Source of the DNA: Actinomadura madurae
Lineage (GTDB): Bacteria > Actinomycetota > Actinomycetes > Streptosporangiales > Streptosporangiaceae
Assembly: GCF_900115095.1 (NCBI RefSeq)
Contig: NZ_FOVH01000003.1
Coordinates: 62,001-126,000 of the forward strand
Length of the DNA stretch: 64,000 nt
Direction: 5' to 3'
Under the pieces are notes generated by a model, which was not told the DNA's origin, made no database searches, and saw only the letters and a program-made list of their open reading frames with translations. Both the position numbers and the translations under genes were made by a program. How positions within the stretch are numbered: the first letter of the stretch is position 1; every line of letters begins with the position of its first letter. Below, in pieces: positions 7,746-16,117 of the stretch.

Positions 7746-10700
7746 TCAGTCGGCGGAGACCGGCGGCGGCAGGGCGACCTGGATCTGGGTCGTGACCCCC
7801 GCCGCCACGAACAGGCCCCGGCCGGTGGGGCCACCGAGCGGGGCGTTGCGCGGCAGGCGGAGCCCGAACAGGTCCCCGTCGTCCGGCGACTCGACCGACA
7901 GCAGGACGCCGGAGCGCGACCGGCGCGTGTCCGACAGGAAGCCCCGGTAGCCGCGGCCCAGGTCGTCGGTGGTGCCGCCGATGACGACGGCGTGCTCGCC
8001 GTCCCTGGCGGTGCGCAGGACGTCCCGGAGCGCGTCGTCCAGCTCGGTCTCGTCGAGGAGCTCGGCGTCGTCCACCACGACCGCGAAGCGGTGCTCGTCC
8101 CCGACGGCCTCGGCGAGGTCGTCGGCGCCGGAGTCCGACGTCAGCAGGCCGAGCACCCCCGGGCGGCCGGACAGCAGGCGCAGCGGCGACCGGCGCGGCG
8201 TGACGAGGACGACCGGGACGAGCCCGCCGCCGACCGCCGGGTCGAGCAGGGAGTGGACGATCGTGCGGAGCGTGGTGGAGCGGCCGGAGCGGGGTGGCCC
8301 GGCGACCGCGAACCCGGGGCCCTCGTCGAGCAGGTCGACGCCGACCGGGGCGAGGGTGTCGCCGCCGACGCCGACCAGCGCCCACAGTGGGGACGGGGCG
8401 AGGAACTCGGCGTCGAGCGACATCGCCTCCCGGTAGGTGACGCGGACGGGCAGCTCGTCCACGTGCAGGGGACGCCGGCGGCGCGGGAGCCGGCCGTAGC
8501 GCGCCACGCAGCCGCGGGCGATCTCCTGCAGGACGGTCACCTGTGCCGTCCCGGACGGGTCGTCCCCGAGGAGGGCGATCTGCGACTCGCGCGGGGGCGC
8601 ACCTGGCGCGCCGGGCTCCAGGGCACGGCCCGGCGGCATCGCGGCGGGGACCTGCCTGTCCTGGAGGCCGCCGTAGCCGTAGTCGTTCGGGTCGGCCATG
8701 CGGAGGATGAGCCGCCGGTCGAAGACCGTGGACACCTGGCCGCCCAGCCCGGAGCGGTCGCCGGTGAACACCGCGCGCAGGCCGGCGGCGGCGCCCTCGC
8801 GCAGGAGCCGGACGACCTGGTCGACGAGGCGGCCGTAGTCGTAGTGCTCGAACGCGCCGAGGAACCCCTCCCAGCGGTCGAGCAGCAGCACCATCCACGG
8901 GAGGCGGTCGGTGGCGGCGACGGCGGCGCGCTGCTCGGCCAGCGACGCGAAGCCCGCCTCGGCGAGCAGCTGCTGGCGGCGGGCGACCTCGGCGGTCAGC
9001 GCGGTGAGGAGCCGCTCGCAGCGGTCGAGCTGGTCCCGGGTGACGGCGGCGCCGCAGTGCGGCAGCGACACCAGTGGCAGCAGCGCGTTCGCCCCGCAGT
9101 CGATGGCGTACAGGTGCGCGTCGTAGGGGGAGCAGGCGCCGGCGAGCGACCCGGCGATGGTGCGCAGCGCGGTGGAGCGGCCCGACTGGGCGGACCCGGC
9201 GATGTACAGGTGGCCGCCCGAGGTGAGGTCGAGGGTGAGCTCCTCGCGAGACTGGACGGCAGGCAGGTCGGTGACGCCGAACGGGACGGGCGGGACGTCC
9301 ACGACCGAGCCCCCGGCGGCGGTCCGGGGCGCCAGCGCGATCCGCTCGGGCAGCGGGTTCAGCCACGGCGACGGCTGCCGGGCGATCCCGGCGCGGCGGG
9401 CGGCCTCGCCGACGGCCTGGACGAGGACGCCGAGGTCGGTGGCCGGCGTCTCGGCGGCGGTGCCGGCCCCGCCCCCGCCGGGCGTGGGCAGCGGGTGGCC
9501 GAGGCCCTGCCAGGGCAGCGGCAGGACGGTCGGGCCGCCGGGGCCGGCCCCGGCGCCGGGGCGGCGGCCCCCGATCCGCGCCGACTGGACGGGATGCGGC
9601 GCCGACGCGCCGGAGCGGATATAGCAGCGCCCCGGCGTGGCCTTGGAGATCTGCGCGGCCTCGGGGGAGTCGAGGACGTCGGTGGACTCGTCCGGGTCGG
9701 TGACGCGCAGCGCGATGCGCAGGTTGGTGTTCGCGCGGATGTCGGCGGTCACGACGCCGGCCGGGCGCTGCGTGGCGAGGATCAGGTGGACGCCGAGGGA
9801 CCGGCCGCGGCGCCCGATGTCGACCAGCCCGGCGACGAAGTCGGGCAGCTCGGTGACCATGGCGGCGAACTCGTCGATGACGAGCACGAGCCGCGGCATG
9901 GCCGGCAGCCCGGGGGCGGCGGGGCGCAGGTCGTCGTAGTCGTCGACGTCCTTGGCGCCCGCGTCGAGCAGGATCTCCTCGCGGCGGCGCAGCTCGGCGG
10001 CGAGCGATTCCAGGGCGCGCTCGGTCGCGTGGCCGTCCAGGTCGGTGACCATGCCGACGGTGTGGGGGAGGCGGGCGCAGTCCTTGAACGCGGCGCCGCC
10101 CTTGTAGTCGATGAGGACGAACGTCATCTCGTCCGGGCGGTTCGCCACGGCGAGCGACGCGATGAGCGTCTGCAGCAGCTCCGACTTGCCCGCGCCGGTG
10201 GTCCCCGCGATGAGGCCGTGGGGGCCGTCCACGCGCAGGTCTACTTCGTGGGGTCCGCCGGAGTCGAGGCCGATGGGGACGCGGGTCGTCCGCCCGCCGG
10301 TCCGGTTCCACGACTGCAGGACGTGGTCCGCGGTCGGTTCCGGCATGCCGAGGACGTCCAGGAGCCGCACGTCGGCGGGGAGCGAGTCCTCGGCGTCCTC
10401 GCGGGAGACGTCCCGGACGGGGGCCAGCGCGCGCGCCACCCGGTCGGTCCAGGTGGCGGACACCTGGTCGGCCAGCACCGGGCCCAGGACGTCCAGCCCC
10501 TGCCCCTGGAGGCGCACCGTCGAGGGCTTCTGCGGGTCCCAGGCGGCGACCGCGCCGCACTCCTCGGGAAGGAGGCGCTCCTCGTCGTCCACGCAGATGG
10601 CGTAGAGCCCGTACTCGGCGCCGCGGGCGAGGAGCATCGGCATCCCCGGTATGCGGCGCAGCGCGCGGGCCCCGTCCAGCACGACGAGGATGTTGTACGG

Positions 10701-12254
10701 GACGGAATCGACGGGCCGGGCGCCCTTCCCGAAGAACGACGACTCCGCCTGCGCCGCCCGCCGCCGTTCGGTGACGCGCATGGCCAGTTCGGTGACGCGA
10801 TGGGCCGCCGACTCGGGGTCGGTGCCGACGAGCGCGACGCAGTCCTCGCCCTCGCGCGGCGCGCAGTGCGGCAGCCACCGCACCCAGTTCCACTCGGCCC
10901 CGGCGTCCCGGTCCGCGGACAGGACGACGATGGCGAGGTCGCGGGGGCTGTGCAGGGCGGCGGCCTGCGCGACCATCCAGCGGGCCAGGGCCCGGGAGGC
11001 GTGCCGCGGCCCGGTCAGCCCGACGACGCCGAGGTCGGCGAGCGGCAGCGCCACCGGGACCTGCCGAGCCATCGGGACCCGGGAGCCGCCCGCGTGCGGG
11101 GACGCCCCCGAACCGCCCAGGTGCCCGTCGAGGTCGCCGGTCAGCTCGATGCGGGCGGGCAGGTCGGCGAGCCCCACCCGCAGGTGCAGGACGTCCGGGT
11201 CGCCGCGGCGGCGCTCCCACAGCCGCCGGCGCGGGCCGGTCGCGGTCAGCAGCACCTCGGCGGGGTCGGGGTGCAGCGCGCGGCGCTCCGCCTCGTCCTC
11301 GCGCCGCAGCCGGTCGACCTCGCCGTCGAACTCGCCGGCCCTGCGGTGGTACTCCTTCAGCGACCTCTTGTAGGACTTGCGGCCGTGCATCCGGTCGCCG
11401 ATCCACTCGCCGAGCGTCATCACCGGCCAGGCCAGCGCGAACAGCGCCCACCACCACTGGCCGAGGCCGAACGCCATCGCGAGCCCGAACGCCGAGAACA
11501 GCAGCGCGCCGAACAGCCGGAGCCGCTCCCGCGGGTTCCGTTCCGGGCGTTTCGGGACCTCCAGCCTCCGCACGCGGTGCGGCGGGGCGAGGCGGGGCGG
11601 CCGGTTGAACGCCAGGCCGCCCTCCGGCTGCGGTTCCAGGTGGGCGTCGGGCGCGGTGCTCGGGGCGAGGGCCAGGACGCTGGATCCCACCGAGAGCAGC
11701 GCGCCCGGCGGCCAGGTCGTCCTGGCGCCGAGCGGCGTCCCGTCCAGGGTCGCGGCACCCTGCATCGTCATCGCGGACGCCTCGACCTGGACGGCGTCGC
11801 GGCCGACCGTGACCCGCAGCGAGCGGGCCGGGACGGACGGGTCGTCCAGCGTCACGTCCACGTCCCGCCCGGAGCCGATCGTGCTGACGCCGAGGCCGAG
11901 CCGGTGCACCGGCCCGGCCGCCGGGCCGCCGGCGACGCGCACCTCGACCAGCCCGGTCGGCTCGGCGAGGACGGTGGCGGCGGCGCCGCGCCGCTCGACG
12001 GCGACGACGGCGCCGTCCCGCAGCTCCTTCACGGCGAGGGCCTGCGGGTCGAGCATCCGGCCGTCCATCCAGAGGGCCTTGTGCGCGCCCCTGGAGAGTA
12101 AGGCGTCCTTGGAGAAGCGGGGGGCGGGGATCTGGGGGCGGCCGTCCAGCGCGGCGAGCGACCGGGCGACCCCCTCGACGGTGACCTCGGAGTCGACGTT
12201 CACCACGACATCGCGGGGTCCCGAGCCGGTGAGCGCAGTGAACGAGATCCGCAT
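7746..12254 (-). CDS. FHA and FtsK/SpoIIIE-type ATPase (EccC/EssC-like, type VII secretion)
   Basis: Protein of 1502 aa. A ubiquitin-like or FHA-like N-terminal region with an FHA domain at about 120-205 is followed by two hydrophobic helices (about 245-280) and three FtsK/SpoIIIE P-loop domains. The first has a canonical Walker A, GTTGAGKSE near residue 685, and a Walker B ending in LVLVIDEF. The second (GSAQSGRST, near 1025) and third (GPPRSGRST, near 1325) have arginine where the Walker A lysine belongs, so only the first looks fully competent. The FHA-TM-3xATPase order resembles EssC of Firmicutes and FHA-bearing EccC-like proteins of actinomycetes. It lies 9 bp after the epimerase gene on the same strand, so the two may be cotranscribed. 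Confidence 0.9.
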   Translation of the reverse strand: MRISFTALTGSGPRDVVVNVDSEVTVEGVARSLAALDGRPQIPAPRFSKDALLSRGAHKALWMDGRMLDPQALAVKELRDGAVVAVERRGAAATVLAEPTGLVEVRVAGGPAAGPVHRLGLGVSTIGSGRDVDVTLDDPSVPARSLRVTVGRDAVQVEASAMTMQGAATLDGTPLGARTTWPPGALLSVGSSVLALAPSTAPDAHLEPQPEGGLAFNRPPRLAPPHRVRRLEVPKRPERNPRERLRLFGALLFSAFGLAMAFGLGQWWWALFALAWPVMTLGEWIGDRMHGRKSYKRSLKEYHRRAGEFDGEVDRLRREDEAERRALHPDPAEVLLTATGPRRRLWERRRGDPDVLHLRVGLADLPARIELTGDLDGHLGGSGASPHAGGSRVPMARQVPVALPLADLGVVGLTGPRHASRALARWMVAQAAALHSPRDLAIVVLSADRDAGAEWNWVRWLPHCAPREGEDCVALVGTDPESAAHRVTELAMRVTERRRAAQAESSFFGKGARPVDSVPYNILVVLDGARALRRIPGMPMLLARGAEYGLYAICVDDEERLLPEECGAVAAWDPQKPSTVRLQGQGLDVLGPVLADQVSATWTDRVARALAPVRDVSREDAEDSLPADVRLLDVLGMPEPTADHVLQSWNRTGGRTTRVPIGLDSGGPHEVDLRVDGPHGLIAGTTGAGKSELLQTLIASLAVANRPDEMTFVLIDYKGGAAFKDCARLPHTVGMVTDLDGHATERALESLAAELRRREEILLDAGAKDVDDYDDLRPAAPGLPAMPRLVLVIDEFAAMVTELPDFVAGLVDIGRRGRSLGVHLILATQRPAGVVTADIRANTNLRIALRVTDPDESTDVLDSPEAAQISKATPGRCYIRSGASAPHPVQSARIGGRRPGAGAGPGGPTVLPLPWQGLGHPLPTPGGGGAGTAAETPATDLGVLVQAVGEAARRAGIARQPSPWLNPLPERIALAPRTAAGGSVVDVPPVPFGVTDLPAVQSREELTLDLTSGGHLYIAGSAQSGRSTALRTIAGSLAGACSPYDAHLYAIDCGANALLPLVSLPHCGAAVTRDQLDRCERLLTALTAEVARRQQLLAEAGFASLAEQRAAVAATDRLPWMVLLLDRWEGFLGAFEHYDYGRLVDQVVRLLREGAAAGLRAVFTGDRSGLGGQVSTVFDRRLILRMADPNDYGYGGLQDRQVPAAMPPGRALEPGAPGAPPRESQIALLGDDPSGTAQVTVLQEIARGCVARYGRLPRRRRPLHVDELPVRVTYREAMSLDAEFLAPSPLWALVGVGGDTLAPVGVDLLDEGPGFAVAGPPRSGRSTTLRTIVHSLLDPAVGGGLVPVVLVTPRRSPLRLLSGRPGVLGLLTSDSGADDLAEAVGDEHRFAVVVDDAELLDETELDDALRDVLRTARDGEHAVVIGGTTDDLGRGYRGFLSDTRRSRSGVLLSVESPDDGDLFGLRLPRNAPLGGPTGRGLFVAAGVTTQIQVALPPPVSAD

Positions 12255-12263
12255 CCGCTCAGC

Positions 12264-13220
12264 TTAATTACCCGCGGCCCGGTTGCCCGTGTCCTCCGCC
12301 GTTCGCGACGCGGCGACGATCGTCTTGAGCGCGGCGTCCAGCGGTGTCGGCACCGTCCCGAACGTCGACTCGAAGGCCGACGAGTCCAGGACGTACGGCC
12401 TGTCGAACTGGTAGCGGGTCTCCCGCATCTCCTTCAGCATCGGCACGACCGCCCCGGCCGCGTGGAAGACCGGGCGCGGGACCTCGTAGATGCGCGGCGC
12501 CGGCGCCCCGGCGATCCGGCACAGCCGCTCGCCGACCTCCCGGGTGGACACCGCGGGGCCGGTGGGGATGTGCCAGGGCCGTCCCCACGCGCGCTCGTCC
12601 GTCCCGGCGATCGCGAGGGCCTCGGCGACGTCCGGCAGGTACGTCCAGGCGTGCGGGACGGACGGGTCGCTGAAGTAGGGGACGCGCCTGCCCGCCAGCA
12701 GCGGCTTCACGAACCGCGTCTCGCCGATGTACGCCTGGTCGGTGCTCCGGGGCCCGTAGTAGTCGGACCCGCGCAGCTCGGTGGTGCGGATGCGCCCGGC
12801 CTCGTGCGCCGCGAGCGCGTCCCGCCACATCTTCGCCCGGACGCGTCCCTTGGTGCCGGTCGCGGCGAGCGGCAGGTCCTCGGTCATCGGGCCGTCCACC
12901 GGCCCGTACCCGTAGAGGCAGCTGAGCGTCACCAGGACGGCGCCGGTGTCCTCGGCGGTGCCCAGGAAGGACGCCGCCATCGGCGGCCAGTCCTGCGCCC
13001 ACCGGTGGTACTGCGGGTTCACGCAGTTGTAGAGGACGTCGGCCCCCTTGGCGATCTGCGTCATCCGGTCCCGGTCGGCGACGTTCGCCGCGACCCGCTC
13101 GACCGACTCCGGCCCCGAGCCGGACCGCGTCACCACGACGACGTCGTGGCCCCGCCCGATCAGCCGCTCGGCGAGGTGCGTCCCGACCTGGCCGGCTCCG
13201 ACGATCACGTGCTTGCCCAT
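12264..13220 (-). CDS. NAD-dependent epimerase/dehydratase family protein
   Basis: Protein of 318 aa with an N-terminal Rossmann fold: HVIVGAGQVGTHLAERL fits the G-x-G-x-x-G nucleotide-binding motif. It is of the extended SDR/atypical kind, with a D-Y-Y-G-P-R motif supplying the catalytic tyrosine, and uses NAD(P) to act on a nucleotide sugar or other small molecule that I cannot name. The start ATG at 13218-13220 is preceded by AAGGAG. It is divergent from the TetR gene at 13341 with two inverted repeats between them, which suggests the TetR protein represses it. This arrangement suggests induction by a small ligand. The EccC-like gene begins 9 bp after its stop. Confidence 0.88.
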   Translation of the reverse strand: MGKHVIVGAGQVGTHLAERLIGRGHDVVVVTRSGSGPESVERVAANVADRDRMTQIAKGADVLYNCVNPQYHRWAQDWPPMAASFLGTAEDTGAVLVTLSCLYGYGPVDGPMTEDLPLAATGTKGRVRAKMWRDALAAHEAGRIRTTELRGSDYYGPRSTDQAYIGETRFVKPLLAGRRVPYFSDPSVPHAWTYLPDVAEALAIAGTDERAWGRPWHIPTGPAVSTREVGERLCRIAGAPAPRIYEVPRPVFHAAGAVVPMLKEMRETRYQFDRPYVLDSSAFESTFGTVPTPLDAALKTIVAASRTAEDTGNRAAGN

Positions 13221-13259
13221 GAGGTGCTCCTTGGTTCACTTGGTTCGGTGCTCTGTTTC

Positions 13260-13274
13260 GAGAGCAATGCTCTC
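13260..13274. promoter_or_regulatory. candidate TetR operator 1
   Basis: GAGAGCAATGCTCTC is a 15-bp inverted repeat (7-bp arms, 1-bp centre) lying between the divergent epimerase and tetR genes. Its core AGAGCA-N-TGCTCT recurs at 13295-13307. A perfect palindrome CTCTCTAGAGAG at 13272-13283 overlaps its right end. Confidence 0.7.
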
Positions 13275-13294
13275 TCTAGAGAGCGGCGATGTCA

Positions 13295-13307
13295 AGAGCA
13301 GTGCTCT
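13295..13307. promoter_or_regulatory. candidate TetR operator 2
   Basis: AGAGCAGTGCTCT repeats the AGAGCA-N-TGCTCT core of operator 1, with centres 34 bp apart. It sits about 22 bp upstream of the TACGAT element of the tetR gene, so a bound dimer would cover its -35 region. This fits autorepression and repression of the epimerase gene. Confidence 0.7.
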
Positions 13308-13328
13308 CTGTTCGGTGCGACGCTCTGC

Positions 13329-13334
13329 TACGAT
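13329..13334 (+). promoter_or_regulatory. -10 element of leaderless tetR transcript
   Basis: TACGAT fits the actinobacterial -10 pattern TANNNT and is followed after exactly 6 nt by the ATG at 13341. There is no ribosome site, so the transcript is probably leaderless. Confidence 0.55.
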
Positions 13335-13340
13335 CCGCCC

Positions 13341-14048
13341 ATGAGCGCAGGCCGGACGGCACGGGAACGGGTGCGGGCGGAACTGATCCGGGAGATCACC
13401 GAGATCGCGCGGCGGCAGCTGGCGACCGAGGGCGCGGCGGGACTGTCGCTGCGCGCGGTCGCCCGCGAGATGGGCATGGTGTCGTCGGCGATCTACCGGT
13501 ACTTCCCGAGCCGCGACGACCTGCTCACCGCGCTGATCATCGACGGCTACAACGCGGTCGGCGAGGCGGTCGAGCGCGCCGACGCCGCGGTCGGCGCCGG
13601 GGACTTCGCCGGACGGTGGCTCGCCGTGTGCAGGGCCGTCCGCGCGTGGGCGCTGGCGCACCCGCACGAGTACGCGCTGCTCTACGGGTCGCCCGTCCCC
13701 GGGTACGAGGCGCCGCAGGACACCGTCCCCGCCGCCATGCGCGACACGGTCGTCCTCGCGCGGATCATCGCCGGGGCGCACGCGGCCGGCGCGCTCGACC
13801 CGGCCGGGCCGCTCCCGCCGGCGCCGCCGCCCCTCGCCGGGGACCTCGCCGGCGTGCGCGCCGCGCTCCCCATGGACGTCCCCGACGAGGTCATACTGCG
13901 CGGTTTCACCGCATGGGCCGCGCTGTACGGGACGGTCAGTTTCGAATTGTTCGGGCAATTCAACAACGTGATCGAGGAACGGGCCGTCTACTTCGACCAC
14001 ACCATGATCCTGCTGGGCCGCCTCGTCGGCCTCCAGCCCCGCCCCTGA
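13341..14048 (+). CDS. TetR-family transcriptional regulator
   Basis: Regulator of 235 aa. The N-terminal TetR DNA-binding domain (about residues 12-60) has the expected helix-turn-helix S-L-R-A-V-A-R-E-M-G-M then S-S-A-I-Y-R-Y-F-P-S-R. The C-terminal ligand domain, with W-H-G-like features (A-H-P-H-E-Y-A-L-L-Y-G-S), matches the TetR_C_13 type. Such proteins repress a divergent gene until a small ligand binds. Two copies of one inverted repeat lie in the 120-bp gap to the epimerase gene. The ATG at 13341 is favoured by the family start and by the leaderless -10 element 6 nt away. The ligand is unknown. Confidence 0.9.
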   Translation: MSAGRTARERVRAELIREITEIARRQLATEGAAGLSLRAVAREMGMVSSAIYRYFPSRDDLLTALIIDGYNAVGEAVERADAAVGAGDFAGRWLAVCRAVRAWALAHPHEYALLYGSPVPGYEAPQDTVPAAMRDTVVLARIIAGAHAAGALDPAGPLPPAPPPLAGDLAGVRAALPMDVPDEVILRGFTAWAALYGTVSFELFGQFNNVIEERAVYFDHTMILLGRLVGLQPRP

Positions 14049-14222
14049 CGGGGTCCCGAGACGCCCGCGATGTGGTCAGTGACACATGTGACTGGTGGTA
14101 AGTAGCCATGTGATCGGTGAATTCGCAGGTCATCGCGGTGTAGCCGGATTTCGGACGGCTCGGCATCACCGAATCCATTGACGTGACCTCACCGCCCCCG
14201 CAAGCATGGATCGCTCGGTGAC

Positions 14223-15146
14223 GTGGAGATCTCGGAGGCGGGATCCGCGCGGGGCGGGAAGGAGCGCGTGGGCAGCGCGATGAAGTCCAACCAGTCGACC
14301 ATCTCCGGCGGGGGCGCGGCGGGCACGTCCGGCGGGACGGCGGGGCTCGGCCGCTCCGGGCTCGGCACCTCCGGGGGGCAGCGGCTCCCGGCGTCCCCGC
14401 GCGAGCGCAAGCCGGCGCTCGCGGCCCTCGCGGTGCTGCTGATCCTCGGCGGCGCCCTCGCCAGCGCCTACCTCGTGATGGCGAGCGGCGAGCGGGTGTC
14501 GGCGATCCGGATCGCGCAGCCGGTCGCGGCCGGGCAGCGGATCCCCGCGGGCGCCCTCGAAGAGGTGCAGGTCGGCGACACCGGCATCCAGTACATCAAG
14601 TGGTCCGAGCGGGCGAAGGTGACCCGCTACTTCGCGGCCGTCCCGCTGGTGCGCGGCGCGCTGCTGACCAACTCCATGATCAGCCCGTCCGACGCCCCCG
14701 CCAAGGGCCGGCTCGTCGTCGGGCTCGCGCTCAAGCCGGGCCAGCTGCCCTCGGGCGGCCTGACCAGCGGCAAGCACGTCACCCTGTTCGCCGTCGGCGG
14801 CGCGACGAACGGCGGGCCGCGCGCCGGGACCGTCCTCGCCCAGGACGCGATCGTGCTCGGCGTCGGCACCGGCGACTCCGGCGGCCCGACCCGGCTGCGC
14901 TCCGAGCAGACCAGCGTGGACGTCGCCGTTCTCCCGGCCGACGCGGCGAAGGTGACGCAGGCGGCCTCCGCCGGGGCGGTCGCGCTCGCGCTCATCCCGG
15001 ACGGGACGTCGGTCTCCGCGCCGCCCGCGCCCCAGCAGCCGGCGGGGCAGAACGACGAGGGCGTCGACCCGGTCCCGAGCGGCGGCCCGGGGACGGGCGG
15101 CGGCCAGACGGGCGGCCCGCAGGTTCCGAGCACGGGCGGTAACTGA
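14223..15146 (+). CDS. SAF-domain protein of the Tad pilus locus (CpaB/RcpC-like)
   Basis: Protein of 307 aa with a Gly/Ser-rich cytoplasmic start, one membrane helix (about residues 62-84) and an SAF domain of about 70 residues after it (AQPVAAGQRIPAGALEEV) that places the rest outside the membrane. The C-terminal 50 residues are Pro/Gly/Gln-rich. In Tad systems the SAF protein (CpaB/RcpC) is thought to link the pilus to the cell wall. It opens a co-directional locus that runs to 24.2 kb. The exact start is uncertain: GTG at 14223 has no clear ribosome site, whereas GTG at 14268 and ATG at 14280 follow AAGGAG (14259-14264). Confidence 0.82.
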   Translation: MEISEAGSARGGKERVGSAMKSNQSTISGGGAAGTSGGTAGLGRSGLGTSGGQRLPASPRERKPALAALAVLLILGGALASAYLVMASGERVSAIRIAQPVAAGQRIPAGALEEVQVGDTGIQYIKWSERAKVTRYFAAVPLVRGALLTNSMISPSDAPAKGRLVVGLALKPGQLPSGGLTSGKHVTLFAVGGATNGGPRAGTVLAQDAIVLGVGTGDSGGPTRLRSEQTSVDVAVLPADAAKVTQAASAGAVALALIPDGTSVSAPPAPQQPAGQNDEGVDPVPSGGPGTGGGQTGGPQVPSTGGN

Positions 15147-15148
15147 CG

Positions 15149-16117
15149 GTGGCACTCATCGCGCTCGCGGCCGACAAGGGGGCGCCGGGCGTCACGACCG
15201 CGGCGGTCGCGCTCGGCGCCGTGTGGCCGCGTCCCGTGCTGGTCGCGGAGTGCGACCAGGCGGGCGGCGACCTGGTGTACCGGCTGCCCGCCGCGTCCCC
15301 GGCGGACGGCGACGGCGACGGCGGGATGCTCAACCCCTCCCGCGGCCTGCTCAGCCTCGCCGCGACCGCGCGCCGCGGCCTGCGGCCCGAGCAGATCGCC
15401 GAGCACTGCCAACGGCTCGCCGGCGGCCTCGACGTGCTCGTCGGGCTCACCAACGCCGAGCAGGCGCAGGCGATGACCTGGCTGTGGGGGCCGCTCGGCC
15501 GGGCGTTCGCCGGCCTCGCGCCCGTCGACGTGATCGCCGACTGCGGCCGGCTCGGCGCCGGCAGCCCGCTGGCCGACCTGCTGCGCGAGGCCGACCTCGT
15601 CGTCCTGCTCACCCGCGCCACCCTGGAGCAGGTCGCCCACCTGCGCGAGCGCGTCGCCGCGCTGACCGCGGAGCTGCGCGGCGGCCCGCCGGTCGGCGTG
15701 CTGGTGCTCGCCGACCCGCGCGACTTCCGCGGCTCGATCGCCGAGGTAGATCGGATCCTCGCGGGCGTGCGCGGCCGCGTCCAGGACCCCGCGCAGGGCC
15801 CGCCGCCGCCGGACGTGACCGTCCTCGGCGGCCTGGCGCTCGACCCGAAGGGCGCCGGCCTGCTGTCCGGGAGCTGGGGCGGGCGGCTGGACCGCTCGCT
15901 GCTCATCCGGTCGGCGCGGGAGGTCGCGGGCGAGCTGGCGGGACGCCTCCCCGCGCCGTTCGCCGGAGTGCCGCAGGACGGGCGGGACGTCCCATCCCCG
16001 CCCAGACCGACGGCACCGCAACCGCAGCAACCGCAGCCACCGCCGCCCGCGGTGCCCGGCGTCCAGGCGCCCCCGCACGTTCCGGCGGGCGGCGGCCACG
16101 AGGAGGGGAGGCGCTAG
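15149..16117 (+). CDS. CpaE/MinD-like P-loop ATPase of the Tad locus
   Basis: Protein of 322 aa whose first residues, I-A-L-A-A-D-K-G-A-P-G-V-T-T, are a deviant Walker A of the ParA/MinD class; the second lysine of KGGxGKT is replaced by valine, so nucleotide hydrolysis may be altered. V-A-E-C-D-Q-A-G-G-D supplies the Walker A' aspartate and the V-I-A-D-C-G-R segment a Walker B. CpaE proteins guide placement of the Tad machinery. The C-terminal 60 residues are rich in Pro and Gln. It starts 2 bp after the SAF gene and ends 0 bp before the next gene, so translational coupling is likely. Confidence 0.85.
   Translation: MALIALAADKGAPGVTTAAVALGAVWPRPVLVAECDQAGGDLVYRLPAASPADGDGDGGMLNPSRGLLSLAATARRGLRPEQIAEHCQRLAGGLDVLVGLTNAEQAQAMTWLWGPLGRAFAGLAPVDVIADCGRLGAGSPLADLLREADLVVLLTRATLEQVAHLRERVAALTAELRGGPPVGVLVLADPRDFRGSIAEVDRILAGVRGRVQDPAQGPPPPDVTVLGGLALDPKGAGLLSGSWGGRLDRSLLIRSAREVAGELAGRLPAPFAGVPQDGRDVPSPPRPTAPQPQQPQPPPPAVPGVQAPPHVPAGGGHEEGRR

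Noticed and set aside
7992..12101. A 1369-aa open frame on the plus strand opposite the EccC-like gene
   Set aside because: It lacks domains, has the same composition artefact and overlaps a gene with clear Walker motifs.
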